In this document: piece by piece, positions 6,985-14,357 of the stretch
Layout of the letters: each line of letters opens with the position of its first letter
Position numbering within the stretch: position 1 is the stretch's first letter
Assembly: GCA_041485845.1 (NCBI GenBank)
Contig: JBGPKH010000109.1
Span: forward strand, 1-17,893
Origin: OMOG01 sp041485845
GTDB lineage: Bacteria > Acidobacteriota > Terriglobia > Bryobacterales > Bryobacteraceae
Direction of reading: 5' to 3'
DNA: 17,893 bases
Notes under the pieces: generated by a model
What the model saw: only the letters and a program-made list of their open reading frames with translations
Told to the model about the DNA's origin: nothing
The model's database searches: none
Made by a program: the position numbers and the translations under genes

Positions 6985-7573
6985 AATCGAACGTGTCCGT
7001 ATTGGTGCGCACCACCAGGTGGCCGGGACCGAGCGGTTTGCCCTCGGTTTCAAAGAATACCGCGCCATCGGTCGATTCGCCCGGCACCAGCTTGGATTGC
7101 ACCAGGGCGAGCGCGCTGGCCGTGGCGGCAGCCCGGAGCCTGGTGGAGCTCATGGCCAAGGCTGCCTGGCGGCGCTGCTCGTAACCGTTGGTGGATTTCA
7201 AGTGCTGGTTTCCGTAGACCGAAGCCTCATACGCCGTCACCAGCTTGATCACGTCGTTGCCGCTCCCTTTTTGAAAGAGCATCTGCACGACATTCCGCGC
7301 GGGTGTCGCCCGAATGACCGAGCCATCCGCGCGCACGTAGCTGAAATCCTCCGGCCGGATCACATAGGGCCCCCCGGACCCGTTCGATACGGCAACCTGG
7401 ATGATGGCATAGGTATGCAAGTGGCTCGGCATCTGGGCGAACATGATGGTCACGCCGGACTTGGTAAGTGTCTGATATTTCAGTCCGTTCGACTCGAATT
7501 CGATCACTTGGGCCCGGGCGGGATGGTATAACAGCGGAAGCGCCACCACGCATACCCCCAGAACGCTCTTCAT
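6965..7573 (-). CDS. Secreted protein of unknown function
   Basis: A 202-residue protein with a clear Sec signal peptide (MKSVLGVCVVALPLLYHPARA). The mature part begins as an alternating beta-type sequence (VIEFESNGLKYQTL, VTIMFAQMPSH, YAIIQVAVSNGS, YVIRPEDFSYV). This is followed by an Ala-rich helical middle and a C-terminal stretch (GAVFFETEGKPLGPGHLVV) that resembles the end of an immunoglobulin-like or DUF-type extracellular domain. I do not recognise a named family. It is divergent from pckA with only 17 bp between the two start codons, and its 3' end overlaps the convergent coiled-coil gene by 20 bp. Confidence 0.75.
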   Translation of the reverse strand: MKSVLGVCVVALPLLYHPARAQVIEFESNGLKYQTLTKSGVTIMFAQMPSHLHTYAIIQVAVSNGSGGPYVIRPEDFSYVRADGSVIRATPARNVVQMLFQKGSGNDVIKLVTAYEASVYGNQHLKSTNGYEQRRQAALAMSSTRLRAAATASALALVQSKLVPGESTDGAVFFETEGKPLGPGHLVVRTNTDTFDFNASSD

Positions 7574-7590
7574 GAGACCATATTACGATA

Positions 7591-9210
7591 ATGCTGATCC
7601 AACACAAGCACGCCGCGAACCCGGGCATAGGTCCCAGCCGCTACGGTTTGGAACATCACGGGATCCGGAACATCAACATTGCCTGGTGGAACCTGGGGAC
7701 GCCGCAACTGCTGGAGCAGGCTGTCCAGCGGCGCGAGGGCAGCTTCGCCAGCGATGGGTCGTTTGTGGTGCGCACCGGGCAGTTCACGGGGCGCTCTCCT
7801 AGAGACAAGTTCGTGGTTCGCGATGAGATCACCGACGCCACCATCCAGTGGGGCGCCGTGAATCAGCCGATCTCGGAGGCCCATTTCGACCGTCTCCACT
7901 CCCGTATGCTGGCCTTCTGGCAGGGCCACGACGTTTACGTGCAGGACTGCTTCGTGGGCGCCGATCCCGAGTACCGGCTGCCGCTGCGCGTGGTCAGTCA
8001 GTTGGCTTGGCACAACCTCTTCGCGCGGCAACTCTTCATCCGCCCCGATCCCGGCGAGATTGACGGCCACGAGCCCGAGTTCACCGTTCTTTTCGCGCCG
8101 GACTTCCAGGCCGATCCCGCGGAGGACGGCACCAATTCGGAAACCTGCATCGTGCTGAACTTCAATCGCCGCGTCGTCCTGATCTGCGGCACCAGCTATG
8201 CCGGCGAGATGAAGAAATCGGCCTTCACCATCATGAACTACCTGCTGCCCGTACGCGGCGTGTTCCCCATGCACTGCTCGGCGAACGTGGGGGAAGCGGG
8301 CGACGTGGCGCTGTTCTTCGGACTCTCCGGAACCGGCAAGACCACGCTCTCGGCCGACCCGCGCCGCCGCCTCATCGGCGACGACGAGCATGGATGGAGC
8401 GACAACGGCGTTTTCAATTTCGAAGGCGGATGTTACGCCAAGTGCATCCGCCTTTCCCGAGAGAACGAGCCGCAGATCTGGAACGCCATCCGCTTCGGCA
8501 CCGTGCTGGAAAACGTCGCCATGGATTCGGAAACGCGGTCGCTCGATTTCGACTCCGAGGAGGTCACTGAAAACACGCGCGCGGCGTACCCTCTGGAGTT
8601 CATCGATAACGCGCTGATCCCCAGCGTGGCCGGGCACCCCAGCAACGTGATCTTCCTGACGGCCGATGCCTTCGGAGTGCTGCCGCCGATATCCAAGCTC
8701 GCTCCGGAGCAGGCCATGTATCACTTCCTCAGCGGCTATACGGCGAAGGTCGCGGGCACCGAGCGCGGCTTGGGCAAGGAGCCGCAGGCCACGTTCAGCG
8801 CCTGCTTCGGCGCGCCGTTTCTGCCGCGTCCGGCGGCCACCTACGCCTCGCTGCTGGGCGAGAAACTGCGCCGCCACCAGGCGCAGTGCTGGCTGGTGAA
8901 CACCGGCTGGGTGGGCGGCCCGTTCGGCGTGGGCCATCGCATGAAACTGCCCTACACTCGCGCGATGCTGAACGCCGCGCTCTCCGGCGCCTTGAAGGAT
9001 GTCCCGGTGGAGGTGCATCCGGTCTTCAAGGTGGCGGTCCCGAAGTCATGCCTGGGCGTGCCGCCGGGCTTCCTCGATGCTCGCGGCATGTGGGCCGATA
9101 AGGCGGCGTACGACAAGGCGGCGCGCGACCTCAGCGCGCGCTTCAACAAGAACTTCGAAAAGTTCGCGGATGTGAAGAGCGAGATTACAGGCGCGGCGCC
9201 TGGGGCGTAA
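7591..9210 (+). CDS. pckA: Phosphoenolpyruvate carboxykinase (ATP)
   Basis: A 539-residue protein, the usual length of ATP-type PEPCK (EC 4.1.1.49), which converts oxaloacetate and ATP to phosphoenolpyruvate and CO2 in the cytoplasm, the first committed step of gluconeogenesis. Motifs in order: RTGQFTGRSPRDKF (about 61-74), the P-loop GLSGTGKTT (244-252) followed by LIGDDEHGW (kinase-2 and metal-binding aspartates), GGCYAKCI then RFGTVLENV, and NTGWVGGPFGVGHRM near the C-terminus. All expected substrate and metal residues that I can place are present, so the gene looks intact. The ATG at 7591 gives full N-terminal coverage but lacks a clear ribosome binding site. It may be regulated together with the divergent secreted-protein gene, given the 17-bp gap. 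Confidence 0.97.
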   Translation: MLIQHKHAANPGIGPSRYGLEHHGIRNINIAWWNLGTPQLLEQAVQRREGSFASDGSFVVRTGQFTGRSPRDKFVVRDEITDATIQWGAVNQPISEAHFDRLHSRMLAFWQGHDVYVQDCFVGADPEYRLPLRVVSQLAWHNLFARQLFIRPDPGEIDGHEPEFTVLFAPDFQADPAEDGTNSETCIVLNFNRRVVLICGTSYAGEMKKSAFTIMNYLLPVRGVFPMHCSANVGEAGDVALFFGLSGTGKTTLSADPRRRLIGDDEHGWSDNGVFNFEGGCYAKCIRLSRENEPQIWNAIRFGTVLENVAMDSETRSLDFDSEEVTENTRAAYPLEFIDNALIPSVAGHPSNVIFLTADAFGVLPPISKLAPEQAMYHFLSGYTAKVAGTERGLGKEPQATFSACFGAPFLPRPAATYASLLGEKLRRHQAQCWLVNTGWVGGPFGVGHRMKLPYTRAMLNAALSGALKDVPVEVHPVFKVAVPKSCLGVPPGFLDARGMWADKAAYDKAARDLSARFNKNFEKFADVKSEITGAAPGA

Positions 9211-9212
9211 TC

Positions 9213-9302
9213 TCAGAAGGTCCAGCCAAGCTGCGCCCGAAACGTGCGCGTGGCGACCCAGTGCGTTCCGCCGAATGGCGACAGGAAGTTATACAGCGAC
9301 GC
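9213..9302 (-). pseudogene. C-terminal end of an outer-membrane receptor (remnant)
   Basis: Minus-strand codons ending at the TGA at 9213-9215 read ASLYNFLSPFGGTHWVATRT then FRAQLGWTF. A last beta-strand with alternating hydrophobic residues and a terminal Phe is typical of TonB-dependent and other outer-membrane beta-barrels. Only about 30 codons are present before the sequence merges into an unrelated plus-strand remnant near 9304. The family is inferred from this short end only. Confidence 0.4.
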
Positions 9303-9303
9303 C

Positions 9304-9495
9304 GGAGTGCGCCCGAACCCGGCGGGGAAGCGCCGGGCGTGGGAAATCGTGCGCCACCACCGCCTGCTGGAGCTCTTCCTGCACCACGTGTTGAAGTACT
9401 CCTGGGACGAGGTGCGCGAAGAAGCCGAGCGCCTGGAGCAACTTCAAGTCGGAGCGCTTCGAGGACCGCGTGGCGGCCCTGCTGGGCGATCCCCA
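9304..9495 (+). pseudogene. DtxR/MntR-type metal-dependent repressor, remnant
   Basis: Two plus-strand pieces in different frames rebuild the dimerisation domain of a DtxR-family repressor, which senses Fe2+ or Mn2+. The first is NPAGKRRAWEIVRHHRLLEL then FLHHVLKYSWDEVREEAERL. After a frame break near 9437-9450 the second is SERFEDRVAALLGDP. The family pattern is RHRLLExFLxxVLxxxWxEVxxEAxxLEH...LLGDP. The N-terminal winged-helix DNA-binding domain (about 60 residues) and everything after LLGDP are absent. A dead gene fragment; no functional product expected. Confidence 0.7.
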
Positions 9496-9520
9496 GTTGC
9501 CGTCCTGCGCCAGGGCCGGT

Positions 9521-9674
9521 CTACGGCGTCCAGCGGTCTCCGTCTGGTAGTCCAAAATAGCCCACGATATCGCGTACGCCGGCCGGATGCTTCGTAAGAC
9601 TCGGGGTCGAGCCGCTCGAACCAGGCAAACCGCGAACCCTGAAGTTTGGCGTCCGCGTCACTGACCGGTAGCAT
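9521..9674 (-). pseudogene. Short unidentified coding remnant
   Basis: Minus-strand codons from 9674 read LPVSDADAKLQGSRFAWFER then LDPES. After a frame change near 9590-9597 the reading continues as TKHPAGVRDIVGYFGL and PDGDRWTP, ending at the TAG at 9521-9523. Coherent residue composition on both sides of the shift suggests a decayed protein C-terminus. I do not recognise the family. It overlaps the end of the DtxR remnant, and its start overlaps the promoter region of the gene at 9707. Confidence 0.35.
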
Positions 9675-9691
9675 AGTTACCGCCGCCTGTG

Positions 9692-9697
9692 TAAAAT
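9692..9697 (+). promoter_or_regulatory. Possible -10 box TAAAAT
   Basis: TAAAAT lies 15 bp before the ATG at 9707 in otherwise GC-rich DNA. No convincing -35 box is visible at the right spacing. If used, the mRNA would have a very short leader, consistent with the absence of a ribosome binding site. Confidence 0.25.
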
Positions 9698-9706
9698 GAG
9701 TCCATT

Positions 9707-10069
9707 ATGAAACGCTTGCTGATTTCCACGATCTTCTTCGCTCTCGCCGCTTTCGGCGCTGACATCACCGGTACCTGGAAGGCTACCGCGCAGGGCCCCA
9801 ACGGAAACATGGAACGCACCTTCGTCTTCAAAGTGGAAGGAACCAAAGTCACCGGCGAGACCACCAGCACCATGATGGGCAAGTCCGTCATCAACGATGG
9901 CAAGCTCGATGGCGACACCGTGACCTTCACCATCACCGGCAACATCGGCGGCAACGAGATGAAGTTGAACTACAAAGGCAAGGTGAGCGGCAACGAGATC
10001 CACTTCACGTCTCAAATGGCCGGCGGCGATGGCGGCCAAGCCATCGAATGGACCGCCAAGAGGCAGTAG
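9707..10069 (+). CDS. Small secreted beta-rich (lipocalin-like) protein
   Basis: A 120-residue protein: signal peptide MKRLLISTIFFALAAFG, then about 100 residues of alternating short beta-strands and turns (ITGTWKATAQGPNGNMERTF, VFKVEGTKVTGETTS, GDTVTFTITGN, MKLNYKGKVSGNEIHFTSQM, IEWTAKRQ). The pattern of GTW at the start, repeated KVxGxxxxG strands and a W-T-A-K-R end is, from memory, common among small exported proteins of Acidobacteriota; a calycin-like barrel is likely. The function is unknown. The N-terminal module of the DUF1080 protein (1841-2785) has the same pattern. A hairpin overlaps the stop codon (10068-10091). Confidence 0.85.
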   Translation: MKRLLISTIFFALAAFGADITGTWKATAQGPNGNMERTFVFKVEGTKVTGETTSTMMGKSVINDGKLDGDTVTFTITGNIGGNEMKLNYKGKVSGNEIHFTSQMAGGDGGQAIEWTAKRQ

Positions 10070-10091
10070 GACAGGCCTCCCGGCCTGTCCT
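10068..10091. terminator. Bidirectional hairpin between convergent genes
   Basis: Perfect 10-bp arms AGGACAGGCC and GGCCTGTCCT around a 4-nt TCCC loop. The hairpin exactly fills the space between the plus-strand stop (10067-10069) and the minus-strand stop (10092-10094). With no U-tract on either side it is probably a shared transcription end or mRNA-protecting structure. Confidence 0.65.
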
Positions 10092-12627
10092 CTACATGCT
10101 GGTCTCCACCCGCGACACCTGTCCGGCGGGCTGCCCTCCGCCCACGCTTACCTTTACCTTATTCTTCGGAACCTCCACCGTGAACCGCACTTCGCGACTC
10201 TCTCCCGGCCCCAGATGCACCCGCTGAAACCCGCGCAACTGCCGGATCGCATCCCCGGCTCCGCTCACGTACACCTGCACCACCTCATCCCCCTCGCGAG
10301 CAGAATCGTTCTTCACTCGCACCGAGACCGTCCCGCCCTGCGCCGTCCGCTGCGCCCGAATCCCCGAATAAACGAATTTCGCATAGCTCAATCCAAAACC
10401 GAACCCATATAGCGCATCGCCCTTGAAGTAGCGATACGTCCGCCCGTTCATTGAGTAATCCTCGAACGGCGGCAGTTGATCGACGCTGCGATAATACGTC
10501 ACCGGCAGACGTCCCGCGGGATTGTTCACCCCCGCGAGCGTCTCGGCGATCGCCGTCCCCGCCTCCTCGCCGCCATACCAGAGTTGCAGCACCGCCGCGG
10601 CATGTTCCGCCGCATAGTTCACCGCCAGCGCGCTGCCGCTCGTCAGCACCACCACCACTGGCTTGCCCGTCGCCACCACCGCCGCGATCAACTTCTCCTG
10701 CGGCTCGGGAAGTTTGAGGTCGGTGCGATCCCCGCCCGCGAAGCCGGGAATCGCTACCCGCATCTCCTCGCCTTCCAGATTCGGATTCAACCCCACAAAG
10801 GCCACCACGACATCCGCGTTCTTCGCAACCTCCACGGCCTCCGCCAGCAGAGGCGCCGCCGGGGGTATCCACGAAATCTGCACGCCCGCCGCCGGCCCCT
10901 GCGGCCGATATTCCACGCGCACCCGGTAGGCGTGTCCGGTCTCCAGTGGCACGTGCAGCGGAGCCGGTGGCTGTCCCCGGCCCAACGCACTTTCGGCCAC
11001 CAGTTCCTTGTCGTCCAGGAACAGCCGCGTCGCCGGCCGGCCGAAACCGCCTCCCGGATTGATCGTGTAATCGCCGGCGGCGGGCGCGCGCAAAATCCCG
11101 CTCCACCGCACCGAGTACACGCGCTGGGGAAACGCCGCCGCCACCGCCGGGTCTACCACCCCCGCCTGCAGTAACGGCCGCGCCTCCACCCGCGAGAGCT
11201 TCGCCTGACCGTGAAATTCCGGGTTGTCGAAGTACTCAGCGAGCAGTCCGTGCCCCGAGCCCGCCGGCGGCGTGAGCGCGCTTGAAGGCGCCAGCGCCGG
11301 CGATTGCGACGTGTACGTCGCGCCCAGCGCGTAGCGTACCTCCGCCTTGCCCGCGAACTGCCGCTCCATTCCTTCCAGCGGCGTCACGTGCTTCGAAGAG
11401 AACCCGTTGTAGTTGCCGAGCAGCGCGATCGGATCGTCCGCCGAAGGCCCGATCACCGCAATCCTCCGCGTCGACCCCTTCAACGGCAGCGTCGCTTTCT
11501 CGTTTTTCAGCAGCACGATCGCCTTCCGCGCCGCCTCCAGCGCGACCTTGCGGTGTTCCGCCGAATCGTTTTCCGAATACGGGATCTTCGAAAACGGCAC
11601 GCTCTGGAGGGTCGAACATCCCCAGGCGGAACCGCGCCACGAACAGCCGCTCCAGCGAACGGTCGATCTCGCGTTCGGCAATCAGCCTCGCCTTGACCGC
11701 CTCCACCAGCGACCGGTACTCCGTCCCGCACGTCAGGTCCGTGCCCGCCTTTACCGCCACCGCCGAAGCCTCCGCTGCCGTTGCCTTGTACTTGTGGAAC
11801 CGGTAGATGTCGGCAATGGCGCCGCAATCGCTCACGATGTACCCCGGAAAGCCCCACTGGCCGCGCAGTTGCTTCTCCAACAGGTCCGTGCTGGCGCACG
11901 CCGGCACGCCATCCACCCGGTTGTAGGCGCACATCACGGAATACGCTTTGCCTTCCACGATGCTCGCCTGGAACGCCGGGAGGTACGTTTCCTTCCGATC
12001 CCGCTCACTCGGCTTGACGTCGAAAGAATGGCGCGAGGGCTCGGGCCCGCTATGCGCCGCATAGTGCTTGGCCGTCGCGATCACCTTAAAATAGCGCGGA
12101 TCGTCGCCCTGCATCCCTTTGATGAAAGCCACGGCCATCCGGCCCGTTAGGTACGGGTCCTCGCCGTACGTTTCCTGTCCCCGTCCCCACCGCGGATCGC
12201 GAAAGATATTGATGTTCGGCGACCAGAAAGTCAGCCCGTAATATCGCCCGTGGTTGTTATTGCGGATCGCCTCGTTGTACTTGGCGCGGGCCTCGGTCGA
12301 GATGACGTCCGCGATCCGGTGCATCAACTCCGTATCGAAGGTCGCCGCCAGCCCGATGGCCTGCGGAAACACCGTCGCCTGTCCCGCCCGCGCCACCCCG
12401 TGCAGCGCCTCGTTCCACCAGTCGTACGCCGGGATGCCCAGCCGCGCCAGCGCCGGCGCGCCGTTCTGCATTTGCAGCACCTTCTCTTCCAAGGTCATCC
12501 GCGATACCAGGTCCGCCGCGCGCTTCTCCGCGGGAAGATCGGGATTCAAATAGGCAGCCGCCCGGTCCGTCGTCTGACCGGACAGCGCAGCCGTGAGCCA
12601 CATCGTTAATGAAAGCGTTCGAGCCAT
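10092..12627 (-). pseudogene. GH3 beta-xylosidase/beta-glucosidase with one frameshift
   Basis: Read through one frameshift, this is a full-length exported GH3 enzyme of about 845 residues. ATG 12627 starts a signal peptide (MARTLSLTMWLTAALSG) behind a GGGGA-type ribosome binding site. The GH3 N-domain has YDWWNEALHG (69-78), DPRWGRGQETYGEDP, KH (187-188) and the nucleophile D267 in YIVSDCGAI. YNRVDGVPACAS and YIVSDCGAI resemble plant and bacterial beta-xylosidases. The second frame carries the GH3 C-domain (KAIVLLKNE, VIGPSADD) with an inserted PA14 module (LLAEYFDNPEFHG to WIPP), then an Fn3-like end. The frames switch at 11598-11604, after FDPPE and before VPFSKIPYS; open frames run 12669-11236 and 11681-10092. 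Either a real frameshift, an assembly error, or a recoding site. Expected role: release of xylose or glucose from plant oligosaccharides in the periplasm. Confidence 0.85.
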
Positions 12628-12647
12628 GTCATCCCCGATTCTACCCC

Positions 12648-12676
12648 TTGATTTCCTTCCCGCGAGCATATATAGT
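12648..12676 (+). promoter_or_regulatory. Sigma-70-like promoter, plus strand
   Basis: TTGATT (12648-12653), a 17-bp spacer and TATAGT (12671-12676) form a good -35/-10 pair in an AT-rich island of a GC-rich window. It faces the plus-strand GH3 fragment and the ROK repressor gene. The -10 box overlaps the left arm of the palindrome at 12673-12696, as expected if a repressor blocks it. Not experimentally shown. Confidence 0.45.
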
Positions 12677-12696
12677 TTGAACCAACAATTAAACTA
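12673..12696. promoter_or_regulatory. TAGTTT-N12-AAACTA palindrome, likely ROK operator
   Basis: TAGTTT (12673-12678) and AAACTA (12691-12696) are perfect inverted arms; 7 of the 12 symmetric positions match overall. ROK-type XylR repressors of Firmicutes bind AT-rich palindromes containing AGTTTG/CAAACT. The site lies between two divergent GH3 genes, overlaps a promoter -10 box, and a ROK repressor gene follows 1.7 kb away. The assignment is inference. Confidence 0.5.
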
Positions 12697-12715
12697 CAGA
12701 GCCGCGGCCGTCCTC

Positions 12716-14350
12716 GCGCTTTGGTACAGCGTGAACGACAGCCCGGCCCACCGCCAACTGGCTCTCGAGACTGCCCGCAAGTCCATCGTCCTTCTGAAGA
12801 ACGAAGGCCAAACGCTTCCCCTGAGCAAGGCGCTGAAGACCATCGCCGTGATCGGCCCCGATGCGGACGACGCCGAAATCCTGCTGGGCAACTACAATGG
12901 CGAACCCTCGGCGCCCGTCGCCCCGCTGGCCGGCATCCGACGCAAACTGGGCTCGCGCGCCCAGGTCCTCTACGCACGCGGCAGCGACCTCGCGGCCAAC
13001 CTGCCCAACTTCCAAACCATCCCCACCGCCGCCCTCTTCACTTCGAACGGCCCCGGCCGCCGCCCGGGCCTCAACGCCGAGTACTTCGCCTCCGCCAGCT
13101 TCGATGGCAAGCGGCACCGCCCGCGCGAACTGACTTATCCCAGCTCGGGACAACTTGTCGGCCAGGTTCCCGCCGGCCCGAAGCCGCTGTTCACCCGCAT
13201 CGATCCCCAGATTGATTTCCAGTGGTGGGACACTGCGCCTCGCCGCGACATGAACGACGACGACTTCGGCGGGCTGGACCGGATATCTCACCGCGCCGGT
13301 GAGCGGCAAGTATCAGCTCGGCGCCATCGGCATGAATGCCTTCGAGCTCTACTTCGACGGCAAGCCCATCGCCAACCTCAACAACATCCATGAACGCAAC
13401 TACCGTTACGCCCCGGTCGACCTTGTAGCCGGCAAGCTCTATCAGATCCGCCTCGACTACCACGAGTTTGTAGGCGACGCCGACATCCGCCTCGTCTGGT
13501 CGCGCCCCGCCGGCGCCTCCGAAGAGGAGGCCGCCCTCGCCGCCGCCAAACGCGCCGATGCCGTCGTGCTGGTCATGGGCCTCTCGCCGCGCCTCGAAGG
13601 CGAAGAGATGAGCGTCCCGGTCGAAGGCTTCTCCGGCGGCGACCGCGTCCAACTCGGTATCCCGCGCGTTCAGGAGGAGTCGATGCAGAAGGTGGCCGCG
13701 CTGGGCAAGCCGCTGGTCCTCGTGCTGCTCAACGGCAGTGCCATTGCCGTGAACTGGGCGCGCGACCACGTCCCCGCCATCGTGGAAGCCTGGTATCCGG
13801 GGCAGGCCGGCGGCGATGCCATCGCGGACGTTCTGTTCGGTGACTACAACCCCGCTGGACGACTGCCCGTCACCTTCTACAAGTCAGCCGATAACTGCCG
13901 CCATTCACTGACTACAACATGAAAGGCCGCACTTATCGCTATTTCACCGGCGAGCCGCTTTTTCCATTCGGTTACGGGCTGAGCTACACCACCTTTGCAT
14001 ACGGCGGGCTGAATCTTCCGCACGAGGCACAGACGGGCGACACCGTGAAGGTGTCCGTCGAGGTCCGCAATACCGGAACCATGGCCGGTGAAGAAGTGGT
14101 CCAACTCTATCTGAGTTCAGCCTCCGGTCCCATTCGCTCGCTCGAAGGCTTCCAGCGAATCTCCCTGCGCCCCGGAGAAATGAAGACCGTGCAGTTCACT
14201 CTCTCGCCGCGCCAGCTTGCCACCGTCAAGCCCGACGGCCGCCGCGTTGTCGAGCCAGGCGCACTCACCGTTTCGGCGGGCGGCCGGCAGCCGGCTTCCC
14301 AGGGGCCGCCCAACCTGCGCCTCAGCGGAGCGTCAAAAGAAGTACAGTAA
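12716..14350 (+). pseudogene. C-terminal half of a second GH3 gene, two frameshifts
   Basis: Homology begins abruptly at YSVNDSPAHRQLALETARKS then IVLLKNE, the point where the GH3 C-domain starts; the whole N-terminal catalytic barrel with the nucleophile is missing. The body continues with VIGPDADD, a PA14-like insert (GLNAEYFASASFDG to RLVWSRP), LPVTFYKS, and an Fn3-like end. The frame breaks twice: near 13267-13277 (after MNDDDFG, before WTGYLTAP) and near 13889-13893 (after KSAD, before LPPFTDYN). Each looks like loss of one base. The related minus-strand GH3 gene is divergent from it, on the other side of the operator. The stop at 14348-14350 is 7 bp from the ROK repressor start, so the two were probably one operon. 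No active hydrolase is expected. Confidence 0.85.
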
Positions 14351-14357
14351 GTTCAGG

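Noticed and set aside
7570..9018. 482-codon open frame on the minus strand opposite pckA
   Set aside because: Antisense shadow of a highly conserved, GC-rich gene; no recognisable motifs.
12593..12715. Upstream extension of the plus-strand GH3 frame to an ATG at 12593
   Set aside because: This part covers the promoter/operator and the antisense of the other GH3 signal peptide; GH3 homology starts only near 12716.
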